DNA of 64,000 bases from Pisolithus tinctorius. Lineage: Eukaryota > Basidiomycota > Agaricomycetes > Boletales > Pisolithaceae. A program made the translations under genes and the position numbers. This document shows positions 11,273-20,873 of the stretch, in pieces. The notes under the pieces are model-generated. The model was not told the origin of the DNA, ran no database searches, and saw nothing but the letters and a program-made list of their open reading frames with translations. Location: the NCBI GenBank assembly GCA_024663395.1, contig JANFAH010000006.1, positions 806,001-870,000 on the forward strand, read 5' to 3'. How positions within the stretch are numbered: the first letter of the stretch is position 1; every line of letters begins with the position of its first letter.

Positions 11273-12204
11273 TGTCATATCCATGACTCTCGGACTCGGA
11301 CTCAGCCCAGTCCGGACCCCTAGCCCCTATCTCCGGTCAACTCCGGTCCTAGTCCAGCCTAGAAAACCCAATCCCGGCCCTAGATAACTCAACTCTGGCC
11401 TGCATAACTCAAGTCCGGTGTTTTACCCCTATCTCCGGTCCATTTCGGCCTCCCGGCCTCGCGCTGCTCCACCCTGGCCCTCCTAGGTCTATGTCCGGGT
11501 CACCTGGACATAACTCCGGTCTGTTTCCCTTTGTTTGTACTATATTTAGTCTAGCCCGTTCATCTGACTTTGCTTACTGTACAAATCCTGTGACCGACCC
11601 CAGTATGCCGGTCACCTGGACTTTGGCTATTAGCCTCTGCATAGCCACTATGGCTATCCACTCATCTCACTAATAGCTTATTCACAAGTCCAGCTTCATG
11701 TTCTTTACTCCGGACCGGCCTCATGTATTTAACCCCTGTACATACTTCGTAGCACCCTCAGTCTGAATATCAACTTAGTATTACCCTCAACTCCGTATTA
11801 CCCCTCGAGACTACTCTATAGCTAAGGCCGAGCCTTAAGCTATCCCCGACCCCTGTCCCGGACCTCTCCCCGGCTTGCATAAGGGTACAGCACATAAGCT
11901 GAGACCAAGGGAGGTAGATCCAACCCCGGACCGGCTTCCCCCTGTGCGCACCCCAAGACCAGTCGTTTTCCCACGCTACCGGTCTTATTCCTGCGCTCCC
12001 GGCCTTAAGTCTGGTCCTCCAGACTTGGCCCCTGACCTCCGGCCTTGACTCCGGTCCAACTGGACTTGGCCCCTGTCTCTCGGCCTTGACTTTGGCCACT
12101 CGGACTTAAGCCCTGTCTTCCGGCCTTGACTCTGGCCACCTGGGCTAACCCCTGTCACCCGGTCTTGAAGCCCGGTCACTCCGAGGGTAAACCCGTACTT
12201 CACA
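11273..12204 (+). repeat. LTR-B, plus orientation (932 bp)
   Basis: Starts TGTCATATCC right after a polypurine tract and ends CCCGTACTTCACA. A near-identical 903-bp copy lies in opposite orientation at 12693-13595. A TATTTAA box followed by CAGTCTGAATATCAAC resembles the promoter/transcript start of LTR-A, so the two families are relatives. The right flank (12205) is E0 pol sequence in inverted orientation. Confidence 0.85.
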
Positions 12205-12692
12205 CTCACGTAGGAACTGGTGCAGTGAGTCTAGGTCGACTGCATAATCACGAGCCCGGGCAGAGGTAAGATCACGCTCCAGGTACACTGAGATATTAGG
12301 ATGGTAGCCCTTGTTAGCGAAGAAGGGTGAAACACCGGTAGTAGCGCTAGGGGCGTTGTTGTAAGCGAACTCGGCCAGAGGTAGTAGGTCGGCCCAGTTG
12401 TCTTGTTGGTAGTTGCAGTAGACTCGGAGGTACTGCTCGAGAGTCTGGTTGGTCCGCTCGGTCTGGCCATCACCTTTGGGGTGGTAGCCCGAGGTGAAAT
12501 GTAGACGCATATCTAAGGCCTTACCGAGTGACCGGAAGAAGTGGGAGATGAACTCCGAGCCTCGGTCTGAAGTTACATGGGCCGGTACTCTGTGCTTTGA
12601 GAAGACATGGAGTAGGAATAGTTTGGCGAGTTCTGGGGCTGTTATGGTGTCGTGGGTGGGGATGAATATGGCCTGCTTGGAAAGCCGGTCAA
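12205..12692 (-). pseudogene. Inverted integrase fragment of E0 pol
   Basis: On the minus strand it reads from DRLSKQAIFIPTHD, through the second Asp and the Glu of the integrase core, to LHQFLRE. The plus-strand piece starting at 13596 continues the same protein with EMTLAQQRY. The flank at 12205-12209 is the complement of GTGAG, the duplication found at 13596-13600. The piece has therefore been flipped between the two opposed LTR-B copies since the LTR-B insertion. It is not a gene of its own. Confidence 0.88.
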
Positions 12693-13595
12693 TGTGAAGT
12701 ACGGGTTTACCCTTGGGTGACCAGGCTTCAAGACCGGGTGACAGGGGTTAAGTCCGAGTGGCCAAAGTCAAGGCCAAGAGGCAGGGGCCAAGTCCAGTTG
12801 GACCGGAGTTGAGGCCGGAGGTTAGGGGCCAAGTCTGGAGGACCGGACTTAAGACCGGGAGCGTGGGAACAAGGCCGGTAGCGTGGGAAACCGACCGGTG
12901 TTGGAGTGCGCACAAGGGGAAGCCGGTCCGGGGTTGGATCTACCTCCCTTGGTCTCAGCTTATGTGCTGTACCCTTATGCAAGCCGGGGAGAGGTCCGGG
13001 ACAGGGGTCAGGGATAGCTTAAGGCTCGGCCTTAGCTATAGAGTAGTCTCGAGGGGTAATACGGAGTTGAGGGTAATACTAAGTTGATATTCAGACTGAG
13101 GGTGCTACGAAGTATGTACAGGGGTTAAATACATGAGGCTGGTCCGGGATAATGAACATAGAGCCGGACTTGTTAATAAGCTATTAGCAAGAAGATTAGC
13201 AAGAGAGTGGATAGCCATAGTGGCTGTGCCGAGGCTAATAGCCAAAGTCCGGGTGACCGGCATACTGGGGTCAGACACAGGATTTGTACAGTAAGCAAAG
13301 TCAGATGAATGGGCTAGACTAAATATAGTACAAACAAAGGGAAACAGACCGGAGTTATGTCCGGGTCACCCGGACATAGACCTAGGAGGACCGGGGTGGA
13401 GCAGCGCAAGGCCGGGAGGCCGAAATGGACCGGAGATAGGGGTAAAACACCGGACTTGAGTTATGCAGGCCGGAGTTGAGTTATCTAGGGCCGGGATTGG
13501 GTTTTCTAGGCTGGACTAGGACCGGAGTTGACCGGAGATAGGGGCTAGGGGTCCGGACTGGGCTGAGTCCGAGTCCGAGAGTCATGGATATGACA
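12693..13595 (-). repeat. Solo LTR-B, minus orientation (903 bp)
   Basis: Complement of the LTR-B at 11273-12204: it begins TGTGAAGTACGGG and ends GGATATGACA. The target duplication GTGAG is at 13596-13600 and, because of the later inversion, in complement at 12205-12209. No internal element sequence remains, so LTR-LTR recombination left a solo LTR. Confidence 0.87.
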
Positions 13596-13806
13596 GTGAG
13601 GAGATGACCCTTGCACAACAGCGCTACCAAGGACCGGCCGATGCCAAACGCATGCCGGCTCCGGACTTCAAGGTCGATGACCAGGTGTATGTCAAAGCTA
13701 AATACTTCCGGTCAACCTGGCCTTCCAACAAACTCGCAGAGAAGAACCTTGGGCCGTACCCAGTCATAGCTCAGGCCGGTACCCACTCTTTCACACTGTG
13801 CCTGCC
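13596..13806 (+). pseudogene. E0 pol fragment between integrase and chromodomain
   Basis: Encodes the stretch EMTLAQQRYQGPADAK to SFTLCLP, matching T1 pol after the integrase core. It is cut at its right end by T2; the CTGCC at 13802-13806 is repeated at 21404-21408 on the far side of T2. The protein continues there. Confidence 0.92.
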
Positions 13807-14043
13807 TGTCATAGTCGTGCCTCGACCCCGGCCGGACTCGGCCTCGCGCTCACTCAGTCCGGCCTCGGCCTCGCCAATCCCGTATCTCCAGTAGGTCTAG
13901 CGCGGTAGACACTGCTTTGCAGTGTCTGTCATTTCGGTTAAGTCCTGTCCCCGGCCCTGTCCCCGGTCCACCTGTCCCGGTCTCCGTTACCTTAGTCATA
14001 CGTTAGTAATACTTGCCTTACCAATCGTCTTAGCAATCTTTGC

Positions 14044-14092
14044 GAGACCGGCATTACCGGTCTCCGTACTATAGTTACTTCTGGTATATAAA
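14044..14092 (+). promoter_or_regulatory. LTR-A operator-like palindrome and TATA box
   Basis: A perfect 8-bp inverted repeat, GAGACCGG (14044-14051) and CCGGTCTC (14057-14064), separated by CATTA, contains CGG-N5-CCG. Inverted CGG triplets are the typical target of dimeric fungal Zn2Cys6 proteins. TATATAAA starts 21 bp downstream. The palindrome is intact in the LTRs at 6437, 13807, 20874 and 32393. One arm is broken by a C-to-T change in each of the solo LTRs at 22022 and 37463. Binding by the element's own antisense-encoded protein is inference. Confidence 0.6.
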
Positions 14093-14119
14093 CTCGTAGT
14101 TACTCGGCCTGTACTCCTT

Positions 14120-14129
14120 AGTCTGAAAT
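14120..14129 (+). promoter_or_regulatory. Predicted transcript start / self-primer of T2
   Basis: AGTCTGAAAT begins 35 bp after the start of the TATA box, where transcription is expected to start. It is the exact complement of ATTTCAGACT at 14339-14348. In Tf1/sushi-type elements the RNA 5' end folds back on the primer site and primes reverse transcription. Confidence 0.72.
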
Positions 14130-14338
14130 CAACTAAGTCACCTCTGATAACTCCGTCTCGGCCTCGGACTCGGACTGAGACCCACGCAAGGGAATAGCGC
14201 TGTATCCTCAGTCGCTAAGTCCAAACAGTCCAAAACCATCTGCATCCCCGACTTCACCTCTGACCCCGACCCCTCGGCTTCGCGCCCGCTTCGGTCTCCG
14301 GTCCGGACTCAACCCGGACAATCCTCGTACTTGACAGT

Positions 14339-14348
14339 ATTTCAGACT
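14339..14348 (+). other. Self-primer binding site of T2
   Basis: ATTTCAGACT starts two bases after the 5' LTR, the normal place for a primer site, but does not begin with the TGG expected for a tRNA 3' end. It pairs perfectly over 10 bp with the predicted 5' end of the element RNA. Confidence 0.78.
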
Positions 14349-14374
14349 CGCCACTTGTGTGGGTCTAAACCATC

Positions 14375-15752
14375 ATGGCAACCAAGACTCGATTCCAACC
14401 TCCCCGTGGCCGCTCTACCACCAATCCCGACTCCGCTTCAGCCAGTGGGGCTCGCCGCGAAACAGCACTAGCTGCTTTGGGCACCACTAGGCGCTCCCCA
14501 GGTCCCGTCAGCCCTTTCAGGGGCTTCTCAGCCCGCACATCCAATACCCCCACTCCATGTCGTCCCACTGCCCCCATTCCCGAGGGTGACCCCGGCGATG
14601 ATGGGCTGGGCAACGATGATGACAACAACCCAGACGATGATGATAATAACCCAGATAATGATGACCCCGGCAACGGTCCCGGCGATGATGGGCCCGGTGA
14701 CGATAATCCGGATGAGGATGATCTGGAGGACGAACCGGACTTCCCAGACCCGGACACCGAACCTGCGGTCGCGGTCTTCGACAGCCTCACGAAGGCCATC
14801 AAGCTGTTGGCTCGCAACGCCCATACTAGTCCTGAGTCCTCAAGCAGGACCAAGCTACGCGAGCCCGATACCTTTGATGGTACCGACCCCAAGAAGCTTC
14901 GCGCATTCTTCATCCAGTGCGAACTTAACTTCCAAGACCGACCGCGCCAAGGTCATCTTCGCCCAATCATACCTCAAGGGCATGGCTCTTGAGTGGTTCG
15001 AGCCGGACTTGCTCGGGCTCGACGACCCCGATGATCGGCCTCTCTGGATGGACTCCTGGAGGGAGTTCGTCCTGGAGCTACAAACCACCTTCGGACCCCA
15101 TGACCCGGTTGCTGACGCCGAAAGTCAACTCGACCACTTGCACATGAAAGATAGCCAGTACATCAATAAATATGTAGTCGACTTCAATCGGCTTGCTTCG
15201 CAAGTCCGAGGCTACGGAGATGGTGCGCTGCGCCACCACTTCTACTCCGGACTCCCAGACCGGATTAAGGACGAAGTTTGTCGAGTTGGCAAACCCCGGA
15301 CACTTCACGAGCTCCGCCACCTCGCCCAGGAGATAGATGCGCGCTATTGGGAGCGCAAGGAAGAAGTCCAGCGGGCGAGCAGGCACCAAGGCTCGTCTAA
15401 CTCTAGTAACAATAAGTCCGGCGGCTCCGGCAACAATAACCAGTCCAAGACCGGTCAGGAGAAGACCAAGACCGGCAACAACAACAACTCCGGTTCTACC
15501 CCTAAGCCGGGCAACAATAGTAACAGCAATTCATCTAAGCCCGAGCCTAGCAAACTCAGCAAAGATGGAAAGCTTACCCCGGAAGAACGCAAGCGTCGCA
15601 TAGAGGGCAATCTCTGCATGTTCTGCGGAGGCCCTGGTCATTTTGCTGACAAATGCCCTAAGAAAGCCGGAAAGGCCAAAGCTCGCGCTGTGGCCACCAC
15701 CGAGGCCGCACCGGCCTCGGGCTCGGGTACTACCCCCGAGACAAAAAAATAG
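14375..15752 (+). pseudogene. gag of T2, broken by a 20-bp deletion
   Basis: Starts at ATG 14375 with a basic, low-complexity N-terminus missing from T1, then the acidic tract, capsid region, Asn/Ser-rich linker and the CX2CX4HX4C knuckle near the end. At 14933-14944 one of two GACCGACC repeats and the 12 bases between them are gone compared with T1, shifting the frame. The first frame runs to 14992 and the correct downstream frame resumes to TAG at 15752. Deletion between short direct repeats is the likely mechanism. Without functional Gag, T2 could move only with help from another copy. Confidence 0.92.
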
Positions 15753-15790
15753 GTAGCGGCTCCCAGGACTCCACACAATCTGGGAGCTGC
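15743..15790 (+). promoter_or_regulatory. -1 frameshift signal, gag/pol of T2
   Basis: A AAA AAA at 15743-15749, stop TAG at 15750-15752, 6-base spacer, then an 11-bp stem (15756-15766 with 15780-15790) around a 13-base loop. The single base change relative to T1 in the stem replaces A-U by G-U, so pairing is kept. Confidence 0.88.
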
Positions 15791-18700
15791 GTTGACTCCG
15801 GTTGTGCAAACTTGGAGGCTCGTCTCAACGCATCCGCTCTTTCCAGCCCGAACTCTTTGACCCCGTATGTCACTATAGAAAACCCAGAAATACCACGGCT
15901 TCGTACTTTAGTGGACTCCGGTTCCACCCATTGTTTTATAGATAATCGTTTTGTTAATCAACACTCGTTTACCCCGTACTCGGTCTCCCCAATCCGACTC
16001 CGGCTCTTCGATGGAACGTCCACCTTCACCATAACCCAAGCAGTAGATGTCAATATTCGCTTCGCATCTGGCGATGTCACCCCGGTAACCCTGTATCTAG
16101 CCCCGTTGGATTCTGAGTGTAAGATAGTTCTCGGACATGACTGGCTCACCCGCTACAATCCGTTGATTGACTGGGTACTGAGCAGTCTAACATTCCGGAC
16201 TCCTGCACAAGGAATGCCAACCCCGTCGACACACCCTGTAAGCCCGGTCTCCACCGGCCTTCCTGACTCCGGTCCTAGCGACCAACCCAGCCTCGCGCCA
16301 TCTGTACCGGTCTCCGACTCCCCGGCTCGCACCCCTCTGAAGGCCCCTCTGGTTTCCCTGATCAATGCAGCCGCCTTTGTGCGCGCCTGTAAACTGGAAG
16401 GGTCTGTCCAGTTCCAACTTCAACTCCGTCCCTCGGACTCAGCTCTAGCCCGATCGGCCTCGGCTTCCTCTCCTCCGGCCTTACCCAATGTCCTGGAAGA
16501 GTATCACGACTTCGCTGATGTATTCAGCAAGGCCAAAGCCTCGGCACTCCCGCCTCACCGGGAGTACGACCTGAAAATAGAGCTTGAAGAAGGAGCTACC
16601 CCGCCTCTCGGCACTATCTACTCGCTGTCCCCGGTTGAGCTGCAAGCTCTCCGGACTTTCATCGATGAAAACCTCACCACCGGTTTTATTCGTCCAACTT
16701 CATCCCCTTATGCTGCACCGGTCCTCTTTGTCAAAAAGAAAGACGGCTCCCTCTGGCTTTGCGTAGACTTCCGCGGCCTCAACAAAATCACTAAGGATCG
16801 CTACCCACTCCCGCTCATCTCCGACCTATTAGATTCACCAAGCCGAGCCAAGATCTACACCAAAATTGACCTTCGGCATGCCTACCATCTTGTCCGGATC
16901 GCTCCGGGCGATGAATGGAAGACCGCATTCCGGACTCGGTATGGATCTTACGAGTGGTTAGTGATGCCCTTCGGCCTCACCAATGCCCCGGCTGCCTTCC
17001 AACGCTTCGTCAACACTATCTTTGCGGATATGTTGGATGTCTGCGTGGTTGTCTACCTAGATGACATCCTGATCTACTCCGGAGATAAGGAGTCTCACAA
17101 GCAGCATGTCCGAGAAGTCCTCCGCCGGCTTCGGCTTCACGGCCTTTATGCGAAGCCGGAGAAATGCGAGTTCCACTCGGACTCGGTCGAATACCTCGGA
17201 TTCCACCTCTCCCCTGCCGGCCTCACAATGTCGAAGGAAAAGGTCCAGACCATCTGCGACTGGCCCAAGCCTCGCAAGGTCAAGGACATACAATCCTTCC
17301 TCGGCTTCGCCAACTTTTACCGCCGGTTTATCTTTAATTACTCGGACATCGTCGTACCGCTGACTCGGCTTACCCGCAAGGGGGCTCCTTGGAACTTCTC
17401 CGAGGAGTGCCGCCGGTCATTTAATAACCTCAAGGCCGCCTTCACCACCGCGCCGGTCCTAACTCATTTCATCCCCGGGGTCCCCATCACCGTCGAGACC
17501 GATGCCTCGGACTATGCCATCGCCAGCATCCTCTCTATCACCTGCGGCGACGGCCAGATACATCCGGTCGCATTCTACTCCCGGACTCTGATGGCCCCGG
17601 AATTGAATTATGACACCCACGACAAGGAATTGCTTGCTATTTTCGAAGCATTCCGGACCTGGCGCCACTACCTTGAGGGCTCGGCCTCACCGGTCGATGT
17701 TGTAACTGACCACAAAAATCTTGAGTACTTCTCTACCTCTAAAGTACTCACCCGCCGCCAAGCTCGCTGGTCAGAATTCCTGTCTCAATTCAACATGATC
17801 ATCAGGTTCAGGCCCGGTAAGCTCGGGGCTAAGCCTGACGCCCTAACTAGACGATGGGACGTCTACCCCAAAGAGGGGGATAGCGGCTATGCTCGAGTGA
17901 ACCCGCAGAACCTGAGACCGGTCTTCACCCAAGAGCAACTAGCGGTCTCCCTCCGCGCAACTTACCTAGAGTACCCGGTCTTACGAGCAGTTGCCTTAAT
18001 GGATGTCGAGAAACTTCATAATGATATCCTGACCGCACTGCCAGACGACCCGGTCTCACAAATCCGCCTGTCTGACATGTCTGATCCCCGGTGGTCAGTA
18101 GATGACACCGGCCTCCTTCGTCTTGATGGAAGGATCTACGTGCCGGACTCAAATGATCTCCGACTTAGGGTCTTGCACCTCAAGCATGACCACCCTCTGT
18201 CCGGCCACTTCGGCCAAAACCGCACTTTAGAACTCATACGGCGTGAGTACACCTGGCCCGGCCTCAGGACCTTCGTCAAGGACTGTGTCCGGTCTTGCAC
18301 GGCCTGCGCTCGGGCTAAGGTTTCCCGCCATCGGCCTTACGGCCTTCTCAAGCAACTCCCGGTGCCGGAGAAACCATGGAATTCCATCTCTATGGATTTC
18401 ATTGAGCAACTTCCGGCCTCGACCGGCTTCACGGCCATCCTCGTAGTAGTTGACCGGCTTTCCAAGCAGGCCATATTCATCCCAACCCACGACACTATTA
18501 CAGCCCCAGAACTCGCCAAGTTATTCCTACTCCATGTCTTTTCGAAGCACGGAGTGCCGGCCCATGTAACCTCAGACCGAGGCTCGGAGTTCGTCTCGCA
18601 CTTCTTCCGGTCACTCGGCAAGGCCTTAGATATGCGCCTACACTTCACCTCGGGCTACCACCCCGAGGGTGATGGCCAGACCGAAAGGACCAACCAGACA

Positions 18701-19465
18701 CTGGAACAGTACCTCCGAGTCTACTGTAACTACCAACAGGACAACTGGGCCGACCTATTACCCTTGGCCGAGTTTGCTTATAATAATGCCCCTAGCGCTA
18801 CTACCGGTGTTTCACCCTTCTTCGCTAATAAGGGCTATCACCCTAACATCTCGGTATACCCGGAGCGCGACCTCACCTCCGCTCGGGCTCGTGACTATGC
18901 AGTCGACTTAGACTCACTGCATCAATACCTACAGGAAGAAATGACCTTAGCACAGCAGCGCTATCAAGGACCGGCCGATGCTAAACGCATGCCGGCTCCG
19001 GACTTCAAGGTCGATGACCAGGTATATGTGAAAGCCAAATACTTCCGGTCTACTCGGCCTTCCAAGAAGCTCTCGGAGAAGAATCTTGGACCGTATCCGG
19101 TCATAGCTCAGGCCGGTACCTACTCCTTCACACTGCGCCTGCCGGACTCAATGCGCGCAGTCCACCCGGTCTTCCATGTTTCCCAACTCGAGCCGGCCGT
19201 CCCTAACACCATCCCGAACCGGACTCAACCACCACCTCCACCTGTCGAAGTCGATGGTGATCTAGAGTTCGAGGTAGCAGAAATCCTCGACTCTAGGGTC
19301 GACCGGCGACGCCGGTGTTGGCTTCAGTATTTAGTCCGGTGGACCGGCTACGAAGGGACTGATGAAGAGACTACTTGGGTACTAGCTACAGAGCTAGACA
19401 ACGCTTCTGAACTCGTGCAAGAGTTCCATTCCCGCTATCCCGGTAAACCCGGCCCATACCAATGA
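15749..19465 (+). CDS. Pol polyprotein of T2
   Basis: Open frame in the -1 frame of gag, ending in TGA at 19463-19465. Domains and motifs are as in T1: DSG protease, YLDD reverse transcriptase, RNase H, HHCC and D,D35E integrase, C-terminal chromodomain. One lysine of T1 (KKDRYPLP) is absent. Where T1 has cysteines at two neighbouring sites in the RNase H region, T2 has the expected arginines. No stop or frameshift is present in pol, so this is the best-preserved pol of the family in the window. Confidence 0.95.
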   Translation: MGSGSQDSTQSGSCVDSGCANLEARLNASALSSPNSLTPYVTIENPEIPRLRTLVDSGSTHCFIDNRFVNQHSFTPYSVSPIRLRLFDGTSTFTITQAVDVNIRFASGDVTPVTLYLAPLDSECKIVLGHDWLTRYNPLIDWVLSSLTFRTPAQGMPTPSTHPVSPVSTGLPDSGPSDQPSLAPSVPVSDSPARTPLKAPLVSLINAAAFVRACKLEGSVQFQLQLRPSDSALARSASASSPPALPNVLEEYHDFADVFSKAKASALPPHREYDLKIELEEGATPPLGTIYSLSPVELQALRTFIDENLTTGFIRPTSSPYAAPVLFVKKKDGSLWLCVDFRGLNKITKDRYPLPLISDLLDSPSRAKIYTKIDLRHAYHLVRIAPGDEWKTAFRTRYGSYEWLVMPFGLTNAPAAFQRFVNTIFADMLDVCVVVYLDDILIYSGDKESHKQHVREVLRRLRLHGLYAKPEKCEFHSDSVEYLGFHLSPAGLTMSKEKVQTICDWPKPRKVKDIQSFLGFANFYRRFIFNYSDIVVPLTRLTRKGAPWNFSEECRRSFNNLKAAFTTAPVLTHFIPGVPITVETDASDYAIASILSITCGDGQIHPVAFYSRTLMAPELNYDTHDKELLAIFEAFRTWRHYLEGSASPVDVVTDHKNLEYFSTSKVLTRRQARWSEFLSQFNMIIRFRPGKLGAKPDALTRRWDVYPKEGDSGYARVNPQNLRPVFTQEQLAVSLRATYLEYPVLRAVALMDVEKLHNDILTALPDDPVSQIRLSDMSDPRWSVDDTGLLRLDGRIYVPDSNDLRLRVLHLKHDHPLSGHFGQNRTLELIRREYTWPGLRTFVKDCVRSCTACARAKVSRHRPYGLLKQLPVPEKPWNSISMDFIEQLPASTGFTAILVVVDRLSKQAIFIPTHDTITAPELAKLFLLHVFSKHGVPAHVTSDRGSEFVSHFFRSLGKALDMRLHFTSGYHPEGDGQTERTNQTLEQYLRVYCNYQQDNWADLLPLAEFAYNNAPSATTGVSPFFANKGYHPNISVYPERDLTSARARDYAVDLDSLHQYLQEEMTLAQQRYQGPADAKRMPAPDFKVDDQVYVKAKYFRSTRPSKKLSEKNLGPYPVIAQAGTYSFTLRLPDSMRAVHPVFHVSQLEPAVPNTIPNRTQPPPPPVEVDGDLEFEVAEILDSRVDRRRRCWLQYLVRWTGYEGTDEETTWVLATELDNASELVQEFHSRYPGKPGPYQ

Positions 19466-19650
19466 GGACCGGTCTCAACCGGCCTCAGTTTCAGTTCTGT
19501 TCTCTATCGGTATATAGTTTCTTTGATCTCTTACTTACCTTGTTTTCCCTTTCTTTTTGTTTCCCTTATGTTACTATAGAACACCGGACACCGGACACCG
19601 GGCACGTCACATTCGCGGAGAAGGGTAACAAGGGCACTACGCTACGAAAC

Positions 19651-20736
19651 CTACTCGGCCATGCTCTCATCCTCCACTTCGGACTCTTCCTCCTCATCCT
19701 CGCCGTGTGCTTTCAACCACTCGGCCTCCCCGCATAGCTCTTCGGAGTCGAGCTCGGAAGAGCCCGAGTCCGAGGGCGAGACTGCCATGCCGAAGCCGTA
19801 GGACTCGTCGAGCATTGCCTCGAGTGCATCGGCGATCCTACCAGAGTTTTCGGCCACGGTCTCATGGGCCTCGAAGAGGCCCGCCAGATTGTTGGCGATG
19901 AGTCCTGCGACGTCGATGAGCCGCTCGAGCTTGTCCTCTAAGCCCGAGAACCCACCTGCTACGGCCTTCCTCGTTCCGCTCCCACCGGCCTCGGGTTCGT
20001 CGATCTCCAGCACCTCGGTCGGTTTCGACTTTGCCCGCTTCTTCTGGCTCGGCCCGGGCTCAGGAGTTTCGTCGTCGGCCCTCCTCTTCTTTCCTTTGTC
20101 AACCTTGGGACCACCCTTAGGACCGGCCTCGGCATCCTTCCCGTCCCCTGGCCATCGGCACTTGCCTTTCGACAGGTTGCAGCGCACGCAGGCAACCCGT
20201 TTCTTGTTGCCGTCTACGAGGAACTCGCAGACGACCTGCGCCCGGGTGCAACGGGTACAGCTAGAGGATGTTAGATGAAGAGAGCACGGGTGGTAGAAAA
20301 ATACTCACCCAGGGTCCATTACCACCCTCTTAACTTCGCCCGCGGCCTCACCACTAGCACCCCCAGCGCCGGCCTCATCACTCTTGCCGGCCTCGGCCTT
20401 GCACTTGCGCTCGGCCTCCCGCCTCTCCTCCTCTTCGCGTACTCTCCTCTCCTCGGCCTCCCGCGCTGCCTTCTCGGCCTCGGCCTTCTCCCTCTCAGCC
20501 CTCTCGGCCTCAATCCGCTCCCTCTCCATTCTCTCGGCCTCCAGTCGCGCCTGCTCTTCGCGCCGGGCTTGTTCAGCCGCCTTTCGTCTTTTCCTTTCCT
20601 TCGACTTCGCCTTCATCACTTCTTCCTCGTCGTCGGTGTCATATCTGATGGCGTCGTCCGGTACCTGGGTCCAGTCGACGACGACTCGGCTTTCGTCGTT
20701 GTTGCCAGTCGCGCTGATCGGCCTCGAATCGGACAT
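19651..20736 (-). CDS. Antisense Zn2Cys6 protein gene carried by T2
   Basis: Exons 20736-20309 and 20260-19651, 48-bp GTGAGT..TAG intron, 346 codons with stop. The protein has an acidic N-terminus, a longer coiled coil than in T1, the six-cysteine CX2CX6CX12CX2CX6C cluster formed across and after the splice junction, a basic KKRAK-like segment, a Leu-rich helix and an acidic tail. Start, splice sites and stop are at the same places as in T1, although the coiled coil differs in length by whole codons. It lies between the pol stop and the polypurine tract, facing gag-pol. Its promoter would lie in the 137 bp before the 3' LTR or within that LTR. Confidence 0.82.
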
Positions 20737-20873
20737 GATGAATAGGATGTGAAAGAAAGACGCAAAGGGCTTAGCGAGCCACCAGTATCGGTTTTTCAAA
20801 CTCAGCCGATTTTCGGACTCAGCCTACCACTCTCGCAGGGGTCTCATGGGTTCGACCCCTAAGAGGGGGATAC

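Larger units (their letters stand above)
13807..14336 (+). repeat. 5' LTR of T2 (LTR-A)
   Basis: TGTCATAG at the start, CTTGACA at the end. It drives the gag-pol transcript: TATATAAA at 14085-14092 and predicted start AGTCTGAAAT at 14120. Compared with the 3' LTR it keeps all six variable CpG sites. Confidence 0.95.

Noticed and set aside
12145..12510. Independent gene for an integrase-like protein on the minus strand
   Set aside because: It is the inverted piece of E0 pol; its ends coincide with LTR-B borders and the target duplication.
13604..13894. Short gene on the plus strand
   Set aside because: It is an E0 pol fragment that reads by chance into the 5' LTR of T2.
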